Below are positions 16,314 to 24,597 of a DNA stretch of 64,000 nt, piece by piece. Within the stretch, counting starts at the first letter, position 1. Every line of letters begins with the position of its first letter. The notes under the pieces were generated by a model. It saw nothing but the letters and a program-made list of their open reading frames with translations, was not told where the DNA came from and did not search any database. Both the position numbers and the translations under genes were made by a program. Location of the stretch: assembly GCA_965278945.1 (NCBI GenBank), contig OZ257128.1, forward strand, positions 3,224,001-3,288,000, given 5' to 3'. The stretch comes from UBA10649 sp965278945. GTDB lineage: Bacteria; Actinomycetota; Actinomycetes; S36-B12.

Positions 16314-17029
16314 CACTCGTCGCCGCGGTCCTCGTTGCCGTCGCAGCCTGGATGTGGCTGCCGCGCGGAGTGGACCCGCGGGTCAGCGCGCTGTTTCCAC
16401 CCCGCGCCGAGAGTGCGTTACCTCCGCGACGGCTTCCCTCGACTCCTGCTATTGCGGGTTTTGCCGCAGGCGTCGGCTCGTTCGTCCTGCTCGGCGGGAT
16501 CACCGGCCTTCCCGCCGCGATCGCGTGCATCGTCGTCGTTCCCCGTGCGATCAGGCTGCTCGAACCGCGCTCGAGCCGGGAGCGTCGAACGCGCTTGGCG
16601 GCGCAGGCTCCGCTCATCGCGGACCTGCTCGCCGCGACGATGTCAGCGGGCTCTCCCATGCGCCCAGCCCTCGGTGCTGTCTGCGAGGCAATCGGTGATC
16701 CTGGCCGGTCAGCACTTGAGCCTGTGGTCGCAGCACTGGATCTCGGTGCTGATGCGGCGCTCGCATGGTCGCCGCTGGTGCATGACGAGTCGCTCGGAGC
16801 TATCGCCTCGGCCGTTGTTCGTTCGGCGACCTCGGGCGCGCCGCTCGCGTCCGTGCTGACACGAATTGGTGAGGACCTTCGTCGCGAGCATCAGGTCGCC
16901 GTGCACGTCGCGGCGCGTGCTGCGGGTGTTCGAGCAGTGTTGCCACTCGCGCTCTGCTTCCTGCCGGCCTTCATCCTTCTTGGCGTCGTGCCGGTGGTTG
17001 CGTCGTTGGCAGGCGGACTGTTCTCCTAG
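16310..17029 (+). CDS. tadC: Type II secretion F-domain protein TadC
   Basis: A 239-residue membrane protein with N-terminal hydrophobic segments (2-16, 48-78), a T2SSF domain (about 95-205; LIADLLAATMSAGSPMRPALGAV and SATSGAPLASVLTRIGEDLRRE) and a C-terminal helix (213-236). It should pair with TadB in the pilus inner-membrane platform. Start is GTG at 16310, overlapping the tadB stop; an upstream frame start lies within tadB. The following 160 bases separate it from the pilin and contain a hairpin. Confidence 0.88.
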   Translation: MTLVAAVLVAVAAWMWLPRGVDPRVSALFPPRAESALPPRRLPSTPAIAGFAAGVGSFVLLGGITGLPAAIACIVVVPRAIRLLEPRSSRERRTRLAAQAPLIADLLAATMSAGSPMRPALGAVCEAIGDPGRSALEPVVAALDLGADAALAWSPLVHDESLGAIASAVVRSATSGAPLASVLTRIGEDLRREHQVAVHVAARAAGVRAVLPLALCFLPAFILLGVVPVVASLAGGLFS

Positions 17030-17119
17030 CGCGCTCCACAGACGTCCCAACGCAGTGGTCCCTCGCCCCCAACGCCAGCGCGCGCACTGATGAGTCGGCG
17101 CTCTCAGCGCGAGTGTTTC

Positions 17120-17143
17120 GGCACGGCGGATCCCGCCGGTGCC
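17120..17143 (+). terminator. Hairpin between tadC and the pilin gene
   Basis: GGCACGGCGG (17120-17129) pairs with CCGCCGGTGCC (17133-17143) with one bulged base and a 3-base loop. There is no T-tract. In the 160-bp gap before the pilin it could reduce read-through, protect the 3' end of the upstream message or stabilise the pilin message, so that pilin is made in excess over the machine. Confidence 0.4.
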
Positions 17144-17188
17144 GAGATCCGGCACAGCCGCCATGAGCGGTAACGAGAGGGGAATCCC

Positions 17189-17368
17189 ATGCGTCACCTT
17201 GCCCGAATCATCACGAGAGACGACGGAATGACGACGGCCGAGTACGCCGTCGGCACGGTTGCGGCAGCAGGACTCGGAGGCATCCTCATCAAACTGCTCA
17301 GCAGCGACTCGGTTCGCGAGCTCATCTGGGCCGCGCTGCAGAGCGCATTCAAAGCGATCTTCGGCTAG
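17189..17368 (+). CDS. Flp-type major pilin (DUF4244 family), 59 residues
   Basis: This short gene encodes a 59-residue prepilin. The N-terminus is a charged leader ending in DDG, followed by MTTAEYAVGTVAAAG: cleavage after Gly13 leaves a mature pilin with Glu at position +5 and Tyr at +6, the Flp signature. A single hydrophobic helix follows, and the protein ends with a short amphipathic tail. A ribosome site GAGAGGGGA lies 7 bases before the ATG. It should be exported, processed by a prepilin peptidase (not in this window) and assembled by TadA/B/C. TadE follows 2 bases later. Confidence 0.9.
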   Translation: MRHLARIITRDDGMTTAEYAVGTVAAAGLGGILIKLLSSDSVRELIWAALQSAFKAIFG

Positions 17369-17370
17369 CG

Positions 17371-17766
17371 ATGCGCCGGTGGCATCGGGCGGTGGGACGG
17401 CGCGCTGGCGTCGTCCCACCACGCTCGTCCGATCGCGGCAGCGTCATGCTCGAGACAGCGCTGGCCATTCCGCTACTCATGGCGGTGTCCGTCGCGCTCG
17501 CCTGGGGACTCTCGTTGGCGGCTACGTCCGCGACTCTCGGAGATGCAGCCCGCAACGCCGCGAGGTCGATCGCGCGCGGAGAGACCGGCCCGCAGGTGCT
17601 GGAGAGGGCTCGAGCCGAGGCTCCCGGTGCCGTTGTCCTGGTCGACGAGTCGGCATCGGGCACGTCGGTGGTGATCACGCGTGATGTCGCCGCACCGGTG
17701 CCGCTCCTCGAGGGACTGACGATCACGATCACCCAACGCGTGGTTGTCGCGCGGGAGACGTCGTGA
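17371..17766 (+). CDS. tadE: TadE-like pseudopilin
   Basis: A 131-residue protein with a basic N-terminus and then DRGSVMLETALAIPLLM (21-37), a TadE-type prepilin processing site with Glu at +5 followed by a hydrophobic helix. The rest is an extracytoplasmic beta-rich domain of about 75 residues. TadE/TadF proteins are minor pseudopilins of the Flp system. ATG is 2 bases after the pilin stop; its stop overlaps the GTG of the next gene. Confidence 0.85.
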   Translation: MRRWHRAVGRRAGVVPPRSSDRGSVMLETALAIPLLMAVSVALAWGLSLAATSATLGDAARNAARSIARGETGPQVLERARAEAPGAVVLVDESASGTSVVITRDVAAPVPLLEGLTITITQRVVVARETS

Positions 17767-18134
17767 GGATCAGGCCTGCAGTCCGCGACGAGCGAGGGGC
17801 GGCAGTGGTGTGGACGCTCGCGCTCGTGTGCGTGGTGCTGACCGCCGGAGCACTCGCGTCAGCGGTCAGCATTCAGGCTGTCGTCAGACAACGAGTTGCG
17901 ATCGCCGCGGATCTCGCCGCGCTGGCCGGAGCGCAGTCGCTGCACGAGCCGTGCGCCGCAGCCCAGTCAGCAGCTAGTGCCAACGACGCTTCGCTCGTCG
18001 CGTGCGCGCTCGAGGGTGCCGATGTCGTCGTCACTGTCCGCCGGCCAGCGCCCGAGTTCGTGCAGCGGGTCGTCGGGGCGTTCGGTGGTCAGGCCGCCGA
18101 CGTCGAAGTCACGGCGCGGGCGGGCCCTGCGTAA
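17763..18134 (+). CDS. TadG-like / Rv3654c-type secreted helical protein
   Basis: A 123-residue protein: basic start, DERGAAVVWTLALVCVVLTAGALA as a membrane helix, then QAVVRQRVAIAADLAALAGAQSL, the TadG-type sequence that follows the first helix. Two cysteines (CAAAQ and VACAL) about 18 residues apart may form a disulfide outside the membrane. It is much shorter than full TadG and lacks a von Willebrand domain, as is usual in actinobacterial tad loci. GTGA overlap with tadE. The 3' end overlaps the convergent helicase gene by 26 bases. Confidence 0.78.
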   Translation: MRIRPAVRDERGAAVVWTLALVCVVLTAGALASAVSIQAVVRQRVAIAADLAALAGAQSLHEPCAAAQSAASANDASLVACALEGADVVVTVRRPAPEFVQRVVGAFGGQAADVEVTARAGPA

Positions 18135-20457
18135 CTGACTTTCGGTATGTACTGCGTGCTGTGGCCGACAGCACGAGGTCGAGCAGGATGACAGCGAGCG
18201 CCTTGTCGAGCGGGTTGTTGCCGTTGCCGCACTTGGGCGACTGCACGCAGGCAGGACATCCGTCCTCGCACTCGCACTCCGCGATCGTCGCGCGTGTCGC
18301 GGACAGCCACTCGTGCGCGACGTGAAACCCGTGCTCGGCAAAGCCCGCTCCACCGGGATACCCGTCGTAGACGAAGACCGTGGGCTGACCCGTGTCCGCA
18401 TGGCACGCGGTCGAGACGCCTCCGAGGTCCCACCGATCGCAGGTCGCGAAGAGTGGCAGGAGCCCGATCGACGCGTGCTCGGCCGCGTGCGCCGCGCCGG
18501 GTATGTCCGCTGCTGCGATCCCGGCAGCGAGCAGAATGCTTTCAGGCAGCGTCCACCACACCGCTCTCGTGCGAAGTTCCTGCACTGGAAGGTCGAGAGC
18601 CTCCTCGCCGATGGACTCGCCCGTGGTCCTGCGTCGCTGGAACGACACGACCTGCGAGCTGACATCGACGACACCCAGGCACAAGGTCAGCACACCGAGC
18701 TCATGGGAGTCCTCGATCTCGACGATCCGGATGTCGCTGATGCTCCGAGCGTTGGTGGTGTAGTCGACGACCTGCTCGACCACCGTTGCCACGGCATCGT
18801 CCAGGTCGAGTGCGGTCACGACATGCGTCACGCCCTGATGCACATAGACGGCTCCGGCGTGAACCGTCGACGCCGCGGCGGCACGATCGACCGTGCCCAG
18901 CATCCGGCCGGTGCCGTCCTCGACCACGCGGACCGCGGAGCCGCCGGAGCCACGTAGGTCGGTGAGGTCGCTGGCGCGCTCGCGCCGCGTCCAGAACCAG
19001 CCACCGGGCCGCTTTCGCAGCATGTCGGCCTCGACGAGTTCGTCGACTATGCCGCGTGCGGTCGGGCCGAACTCGAGAGCGAGGGTGTCCTCGGTGAGCG
19101 GCACCTCGGCGGCCGCGGCGCACAAGTGCGGCGCGAGCACGTATCTATTGCCGGGATCGAACACCGTGGCCTCGACGGCGCGGTCGGTGACCACCTCCGG
19201 GTGATGCACGAGGTAGGAATCCAGCGGGTCATCGCGGGCGACGAACAGCCCGAGCGCCGGCACGCCAGCGCGTCCGGCCCTGCCGAACTGCTGCCACAGG
19301 CTCGCGCGAGTTCCGGGCCAGCCGGCCGTGATCACCACGTCCAGTCCGCTGACGTCGATGCCCATCTCGAGCGCGCTTGTGGTCGCGAGTGCGCGGATGC
19401 TGCCGCTGCGCAGGCGGCGCTCAAGTTCGCGCCTCTCCTCCGGCAGGTAGCCACCGCGATACGCGGCGACCTGCTCGACGAGTGCGGGGTCCACGTCGGA
19501 TAGCAGGTCCTGGGCCATGAGCGCGGTCGCCTCGGCTCCGCGCCTGCTCCGGATGAACGCCAGCGCCTGGGTGCCCTCGACGACGCAGTCGGCGAGCAGG
19601 TCGGCTGTCTCGGCAAGCGCGCTGCGCCGGGCCTGCCCGTCGTCATCAGCCGTGGGGCGCTGCAGCGGCGGCTCCCAGAACCCGATCGTCATGCCCGGCC
19701 TGGGCGAGGTGTCATGAGTGATGGCGTGAACGGGGGCGCCGACGAGGCGACCACCTGCCTCGTCAGCATTCGCCATCGTCGCTGACGCGATGAAGATGAC
19801 CGGATGCGAGCCGTAGTGCGCGCACAGTCGTCGCAGTCGTCGGATGACGGCGGACACGTGCGAGCCCAGCACGCCCCGGTAGGTGTGGGCCTCGTCGACG
19901 ATCACCATCTGCAGCCGGCGTAGGAATGGGGCCCATGCCGTATGGCCGGGAAGCATCGAATGGTGCAGGAGATCGGGATTGCTCAGCACGTAGTTGCCGT
20001 GCTGGCGAACCCATGAGCGTTCATCGTGCGGAGTGTCGCCGTCGTACGTCGCTGCCCGAAGCCACCTGAGGCCGAGGTCGTCGAGCGAACGCAATTGGTC
20101 GTTCGCCAGCGCCTTCGTTGGAGCCAGGTACAGCACGGTCGCGCCACGACCGTCGGGCGCGGCCGTGCCACTCGAGATGCGAGCGAGCGCAGCCATGCCG
20201 AAGCCCAGGCTCTTGCCCGACGCGGTGCCGGTCGCGAGCGCAACGTTCTCGCCTTCGTATGCGAGCTGGGCGGCCTCAACCTGATGCGCCCAGGGCGCAG
20301 TGATGCCGACGGATGCGTACGCGTCGCGAACGTCGTCAGGGACCCATGGCGGCCAGGCACTCGTCGTCGCGGACCGGGAGGGAATACGGTGCACATGCCG
20401 CAGCCGACCGTCGCGACCGTGAGCCAGCCGCTCGAGGAGTCCCGGGATGGCCGTCAT
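18109..20457 (-). CDS. DEAH-box helicase with DUF1998 zinc-binding C-terminus (MrfA-like)
   Basis: A 782-residue superfamily 2 helicase. Walker A is ATGTASGKS (75-83), Walker B VIVDEAHTY, motif III IASATM, and motif VI QQFGRAGRAG. The C-terminus carries four cysteines (CECEDGCPACVQSPKCG), the DUF1998 zinc site. Bacillus MrfA with this layout repairs mitomycin-C adducts; the actinobacterial equivalent is Rv3649. ATG at 20457 is chosen because homology begins near there; an in-frame start 123 bases upstream would overlap the divergent STAS gene. Role in DNA repair is inferred from the family. Confidence 0.9.
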   Translation of the reverse strand: MTAIPGLLERLAHGRDGRLRHVHRIPSRSATTSAWPPWVPDDVRDAYASVGITAPWAHQVEAAQLAYEGENVALATGTASGKSLGFGMAALARISSGTAAPDGRGATVLYLAPTKALANDQLRSLDDLGLRWLRAATYDGDTPHDERSWVRQHGNYVLSNPDLLHHSMLPGHTAWAPFLRRLQMVIVDEAHTYRGVLGSHVSAVIRRLRRLCAHYGSHPVIFIASATMANADEAGGRLVGAPVHAITHDTSPRPGMTIGFWEPPLQRPTADDDGQARRSALAETADLLADCVVEGTQALAFIRSRRGAEATALMAQDLLSDVDPALVEQVAAYRGGYLPEERRELERRLRSGSIRALATTSALEMGIDVSGLDVVITAGWPGTRASLWQQFGRAGRAGVPALGLFVARDDPLDSYLVHHPEVVTDRAVEATVFDPGNRYVLAPHLCAAAAEVPLTEDTLALEFGPTARGIVDELVEADMLRKRPGGWFWTRRERASDLTDLRGSGGSAVRVVEDGTGRMLGTVDRAAAASTVHAGAVYVHQGVTHVVTALDLDDAVATVVEQVVDYTTNARSISDIRIVEIEDSHELGVLTLCLGVVDVSSQVVSFQRRRTTGESIGEEALDLPVQELRTRAVWWTLPESILLAAGIAAADIPGAAHAAEHASIGLLPLFATCDRWDLGGVSTACHADTGQPTVFVYDGYPGGAGFAEHGFHVAHEWLSATRATIAECECEDGCPACVQSPKCGNGNNPLDKALAVILLDLVLSATARSTYRKSVTQGPPAP

Positions 20458-20505
20458 CGCCCCATTGTGGGCCGGGCCGCTGACCGCTTGTGCCACAGTA
20501 GGTGC

Positions 20506-20841
20506 GTGGACTTCGCGGTCGAGTCGAGCCAGGTCGGTGACATCACTGTCATCAGCGCGTCGGGTGAGCTTGACTCCCATGCGGCACCGAGCTTCGAGGC
20601 CGTACTCAACCCCTTGTCACAAAGGTCGGGCTGCGATCTGGTCGTCGACCTCAGCGCGGTCGGGTTCATTGACTCGACGGGCCTGGGAGTTCTCGTATCG
20701 ACCCTCAAGCACGTTCGCGAGTCCGACGGTCGCCTCGATGTCGTGGTGGCAACCCCCCGGGTGCTCAAGGTGTTCACCCTGACCGGGCTCGACGTCGTCA
20801 TCCCGTTGCACGGCACGCTCGACAGCGCGCTCATTCGCTGA
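20506..20841 (+). CDS. STAS-domain anti-anti-sigma factor
   Basis: A 111-residue single STAS domain. The loop FIDSTGLGVL contains Ser57, the residue that anti-sigma kinases phosphorylate in SpoIIAA/RsbV/RsfB proteins. Unphosphorylated, such a protein binds the anti-sigma factor and frees a general-stress sigma factor. GTG at 20506 begins the family N-terminus at once; longer frames lie in the helicase. No anti-sigma or sigma gene is adjacent, so its partners are elsewhere. It shares a 48-bp divergent promoter region with the helicase gene. Confidence 0.88.
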   Translation: MDFAVESSQVGDITVISASGELDSHAAPSFEAVLNPLSQRSGCDLVVDLSAVGFIDSTGLGVLVSTLKHVRESDGRLDVVVATPRVLKVFTLTGLDVVIPLHGTLDSALIR

Positions 20842-20852
20842 CGCGAGGCCGG

Positions 20853-21293
20853 TCAGTGCAGCAGGGCTGCGATTCGCGCCCCGTCTTCGGTTGATACGTG
20901 TCGTGAGCCGTCCCACAACGTGATTCCCGCGACGTCCATCTCCAGCACGGATCGCGCATCCGGGTGGTCGCTTGGCTGCGGGTCGGCCGGCGACCACCAC
21001 CCGATCAACTGCAGTCCGCAGAGGCCATCGGGCTGACGCAGCACGAACTCGCCCACCAGGTCGCGCTCGATCGTGGGCCAGCGCCAGCCGCCCGCGACGC
21101 CGATGCGCACGGTGCCGTCGCCGATCGTGCGTCCGAGGCCCTTGACCATGTCGTCGCCCACGATCAGGTGCATGACTGCGGCCGGGTCCTTGCACACGCT
21201 CTGCGCGGCGGCGCGGCACCACAGGGCGAACGGGGGGATGGCGGGCGGCAATGTCAGGTGAAACGGCCGGTGGTGTGAGGTCGACACGGGCAT
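20853..21293 (-). CDS. Protein of unknown function, divergent from rpsD and near an iron box
   Basis: A 146-residue soluble protein that I do not recognise. It has two cysteines (CRAAAQSVC) spaced by 7 residues near residue 27, a GVAGGWRWPTIERD stretch and an LQLIGWWSP segment, giving a compact alpha/beta look without signal or membrane segments. Start is the ATG at 21293; the frame can be extended 42 bases upstream but that would overrun the regulator box. The DtxR/IdeR-type palindrome is 20 bases upstream of this start, so this gene is a candidate for iron-dependent repression together with the divergent S4 gene. Confidence 0.55.
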   Translation of the reverse strand: MPVSTSHHRPFHLTLPPAIPPFALWCRAAAQSVCKDPAAVMHLIVGDDMVKGLGRTIGDGTVRIGVAGGWRWPTIERDLVGEFVLRQPDGLCGLQLIGWWSPADPQPSDHPDARSVLEMDVAGITLWDGSRHVSTEDGARIAALLH

Positions 21294-21313
21294 CCCGCTC
21301 TCGCTAGAGTGAG

Positions 21314-21332
21314 TAAGGTAAGCCTTACCTAA
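21314..21332. promoter_or_regulatory. DtxR/IdeR-type iron-regulator box
   Basis: The 19 bases TAAGGTAAGCCTTACCTAA match the published DtxR/IdeR consensus TWAGGTWAGSCTWACCTWA at every position. The box lies 22 bases upstream of the rpsD GTG and 20 bases upstream of the divergent unknown gene. Iron-loaded IdeR at such a site normally blocks transcription, so both genes would be expressed when iron is scarce. Confidence 0.75.
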
Positions 21333-21354
21333 CAAAGACTAGAGGAGACGTCCC

Positions 21355-21957
21355 GTGCGACACAAGCCCGTCGGCTCATTGAGCAGATCCCTCGGTATCG
21401 CCTTGTCACCGAAGGGCGCGAAGGTGCTCAATGAGCGTCCGTACCGGCCCGGAGTCCACGGTCGCGATCGCCATGTGCTCACCGAGTACGCCAGGCGACT
21501 GCAGGAGAAGCAGCGCCTGCGTGCCCAGTACTACATCTCCGAGCGGCAGCTGCGTACGGCGTTCGCGGCCGCGGCCAAGCAGAGCGGACGCACCGGCGAC
21601 AACCTGATCGCCGATCTCGAGCGCCGCCTCGATGCCGTCGTGCTGCGGTCCGGCTTCGCCAGCTCGATCTACGAGGCCCGCCAGCTGGTGTCGCACCGCC
21701 ACGTCCTGGTGAACGGGGACCGGATCAACCTGCCCGCCTACCGGGTCCAGGACGGCGACTACGTCTCTATCAAGCCCAAGAGCCACCTCATGCCCGTCTT
21801 CGTGGCCGCGCGCGAAGGCAAGTTCCTCGACTTCACCCCTCCGTACCTGGAGGTCTCGAACGAGACGCTGACGACCCGGGTGTTGCGCTCCGCGCTGCGC
21901 GAGGAGTCGCCGGTGATCTGCGACGTGCAGCTCGTGGTGGAGTACTACGCGCGCTAG
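21355..21957 (+). CDS. rpsD: 30S ribosomal protein S4, stand-alone (likely paralogue)
   Basis: A 200-residue S4. The RPYRPGVHGR motif near residue 30 and the RNA-binding S4 domain (RLDAVVLRSGFASSIYEARQ through VLVNGDRINLPAYRVQDGDY, about 98-138) are clear. The N-terminus lacks the zinc-binding cysteines, so it is a metal-free form. Main S4 genes sit in the rpoA operon with rpsM and rpsK; here it stands alone, which suggests a second copy. GTG start with AGAGGAG (21341-21347) 7 bases upstream. The consensus iron box in its promoter points to expression under metal limitation. Whether another rpsD exists must be checked in the genome. Confidence 0.88.
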   Translation: MRHKPVGSLSRSLGIALSPKGAKVLNERPYRPGVHGRDRHVLTEYARRLQEKQRLRAQYYISERQLRTAFAAAAKQSGRTGDNLIADLERRLDAVVLRSGFASSIYEARQLVSHRHVLVNGDRINLPAYRVQDGDYVSIKPKSHLMPVFVAAREGKFLDFTPPYLEVSNETLTTRVLRSALREESPVICDVQLVVEYYAR

Positions 21958-22137
21958 GCGGGTCGCTCGATTCGTTGTCGGACAGCACAATTTCATGCAA
22001 GCCCTGTCATCAGGGGTTGGTTGAGAGGTGGCCCGGCGCGTGCGTAGACTCCCACGCACTGCGGCGCCCTGACGGACGCCGCGCTTCCATGATCCGGCCA
22101 TGTGGCCAGCACCTGACTGTCCAAAACGAGGAGTCCC

Positions 22138-24456
22138 ATGATCGAGTTGACCGGCAGCAACTTCACGACTGTCGTCGTGGTTGCTGTCATCGCACTCGCC
22201 GCGCTTGGTGTTGCAGCCATCCTCGTCCGCGAGGTTCTCGCGGCCGACGAAGGCACCGACAAGATGAAGGACATCGCGACCGCGATCCAGGAAGGCGCGT
22301 CCGCGTACCTGAGCCGTCAGTTCAAGACGCTCGCCATCTTCGCCGCGATCGTGTTCTTCGTCCTCTTCGCCCTCCCCGCTGATACCAACAGCGAGCGCAT
22401 CGGGCGCAGCATCTTCTTCCTGGTCGGCGCCGTGTTCTCCGGCGTCACCGGATACATGGGCATGTGGCTTGCCGTGCGCGGCAACGTGCGCGTGGCCGCG
22501 GCCGCGAACGACTCCGGCGAGCAGAAGGCGATGAAGATCGCGTTCCGCACCGGCGGCGTCGCGGGCATGTTCACCGTGGGCCTCGGCCTCTTCGGTGCGG
22601 CGCTCGTCGTGCTCGTCTATAAGGACCAAGCGCCCAAGGTGCTTGAGGGCTTCGGCTTCGGCGCAGCACTCCTCGCCATGTTCATGCGCGTCGGCGGCGG
22701 CATCTTCACCAAGGCTGCGGACGTAGGCGCCGACCTAGTCGGCAAGGTCGAGCAGGGCATCCCCGAGGACGACCCGCGCAACGCGGCCACCATCGCCGAC
22801 AACGTCGGAGACAACGTCGGCGACTGCGCCGGCATGGCAGCTGACCTCTTCGAGTCCTACGCCGTCACCCTCGTCGCGGCACTCATCCTCGGCAAGGCGG
22901 CCTTCGGCGAGCTCGGTCTCGTGCTTCCGCTGGTCATCCCGGCCATCGGCGTTGTGACTGCAGTCATCGGCATCTTCGCCGTCGCACCTCGCGCCTCGGA
23001 TCGCTCGGGCATGTCGGCGATCAACCGCGGCTTCTTCATATCCGCGGCAATCAGCGCTGTCGCAGTCGTGGGCGCGGTATTCGCGTTCGTTCCTGCGACG
23101 TGGGCCGAGATCGAGTCGATCGGCGGAATCGCCGCTGAGCTCACCGGTGACTCGCTCAACCCCCGCGTGTTCGTCATCGGCGCTGTCTTCATCGGCATCG
23201 TCCTTGCCGCGGTCATCCAGCAGCTCACCGCCTACTTCACCGAGACCAACCGCCGTCCCGTCGACGATGTGTCGAAGAGCTCGCTCACCGGGCCGGCCAC
23301 GGTCGTGCTCGCAGGCATCTCGCTCGGCCTCGAGTCGGCCGTCTACTCGGCACTCCTCATCGGAGCGGCCGTGTACGGGGCATTCCTGCTCGGCGGCGGC
23401 GTCGTGCTGCTGTCACTGTTCGCTATCGCGCTCGCGGGCACCGGCCTTCTCACGACGGTCGGCGTCATCGTCTCGATGGACACCTTCGGTCCGGTCTCCG
23501 ACAACGCTCAGGGCATCGCCGAGATGTCGGGCGACGTTCACGGCGAGGGCGCAGCAGTGCTCACCCGCCTCGACGCTGTCGGCAACTCGACGAAGGCGAT
23601 CACCAAGGGCATCGCCATCGCCACCGCCGTGCTCGCAGCAACCGCGCTGTTCGGTGCGTTCCGTGATGCGATCCTCGAAGCGACCGCGACTGCTGGTGTC
23701 GACCTGTCCAGCCGTGCGAACGACCTTGCGGACAGCCTGCAGTACCTGGGCATCCTTGATGTCGCCTCGCCGGCGAACCTCGTCGGTCTCATCATCGGCG
23801 CGGCTGTCGTGTTCTTCTTCTCGGGACTGGCCATCAACGCCGTGTCCCGCGCGGCGGGCTCGGTCATCTTCGAGGTGCGTCGCCAGTTCCGCGAGCACCC
23901 CGGGATCATGGACTACACGGAGAAGCCCGAGTACTCCAAGGTCGTCGACATCGTCACGAAGGACTCGCTGCGCGAGCTCGTCACGCCCGGCCTCCTTGCG
24001 GTGCTCGCCCCGATTGCCGTCGGCTTCGGCCTCGGCGTCGGCGCCCTCGGTGCCTACCTCGCGGGAACCATCGCCACGGGCGTGCTCATGGCGGTGTTCT
24101 TGTCGAACAGCGGTGGCGCATGGGACAACGCGAAGAAGTTCGTCGAGGACGGCAACTTCGGTGGCAAGGGCTCGGAGGCCCACGCCGCGACGGTCATCGG
24201 CGACACCATCGGCGACCCGTTCAAGGACACCGCTGGCCCGGCCATCAACCCGCTGATCAAGGTCATGAACCTGGTCGCACTGCTCATCGCCCCCGCCGTG
24301 GTGGCCCTGAGCATTGGCGACTCGGCGAACAACGTCGCGCGATACCTGATCGCGGTTGTTGCCATCTTGATCATCGTCGTCTCGACGGTCATCACGAAGC
24401 GGCGGCCGATCGCCGTGGGCGACGTCCCGGCCGACGAGGTCTCGGTCCAAGCCTGA
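22138..24456 (+). CDS. hppA: Membrane H+-translocating pyrophosphatase, K+-independent type
   Basis: A 772-residue protein with about 16 membrane helices that couples PPi hydrolysis to proton export. The PPi-binding acidic motifs are present: DVGADLVGKVEQGIPEDDPR, then DNVGDNVGDCAGMAADLFESY, and near the C-terminus GDTIGDPFKDTAGPAINPLIK. The sequence GNSTKA (Lys486) has lysine at the position that distinguishes K+-independent enzymes (K+-dependent ones have alanine). Strong ribosome site GAGGAG 5-8 bases before the ATG. It is a single-gene unit closed by the hairpin at 24467-24502. Length agrees with the family (700-800). Confidence 0.95.
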   Translation: MIELTGSNFTTVVVVAVIALAALGVAAILVREVLAADEGTDKMKDIATAIQEGASAYLSRQFKTLAIFAAIVFFVLFALPADTNSERIGRSIFFLVGAVFSGVTGYMGMWLAVRGNVRVAAAANDSGEQKAMKIAFRTGGVAGMFTVGLGLFGAALVVLVYKDQAPKVLEGFGFGAALLAMFMRVGGGIFTKAADVGADLVGKVEQGIPEDDPRNAATIADNVGDNVGDCAGMAADLFESYAVTLVAALILGKAAFGELGLVLPLVIPAIGVVTAVIGIFAVAPRASDRSGMSAINRGFFISAAISAVAVVGAVFAFVPATWAEIESIGGIAAELTGDSLNPRVFVIGAVFIGIVLAAVIQQLTAYFTETNRRPVDDVSKSSLTGPATVVLAGISLGLESAVYSALLIGAAVYGAFLLGGGVVLLSLFAIALAGTGLLTTVGVIVSMDTFGPVSDNAQGIAEMSGDVHGEGAAVLTRLDAVGNSTKAITKGIAIATAVLAATALFGAFRDAILEATATAGVDLSSRANDLADSLQYLGILDVASPANLVGLIIGAAVVFFFSGLAINAVSRAAGSVIFEVRRQFREHPGIMDYTEKPEYSKVVDIVTKDSLRELVTPGLLAVLAPIAVGFGLGVGALGAYLAGTIATGVLMAVFLSNSGGAWDNAKKFVEDGNFGGKGSEAHAATVIGDTIGDPFKDTAGPAINPLIKVMNLVALLIAPAVVALSIGDSANNVARYLIAVVAILIIVVSTVITKRRPIAVGDVPADEVSVQA

Positions 24457-24466
24457 CCTGCATGAC

Positions 24467-24502
24467 ACGACCCCGCGCTCCGGTATCCGGACGCGGGGTC
24501 GT
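24467..24502 (+). terminator. Hairpin after hppA
   Basis: ACGACCCCGCG (24467-24477) pairs perfectly with CGCGGGGTCGT (24492-24502) across a 14-base loop, starting 10 bases after the hppA stop. No U-tract follows, which is common for actinobacterial terminators. Confidence 0.7.
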
Positions 24503-24597
24503 GGTCTGTCACCCTCATGGGGGTGCCGTGAAGTTGACACGGACGACTGGCTTACCGTCAGACTCCGCCCCGACACATCGCCTTTGAAGGGAAGTTC

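Noticed and set aside
22002..22015. Short hairpin CCCTG-TCAT-CAGGG after rpsD
   Set aside because: Only five base pairs and no T-tract; too weak to call a terminator.
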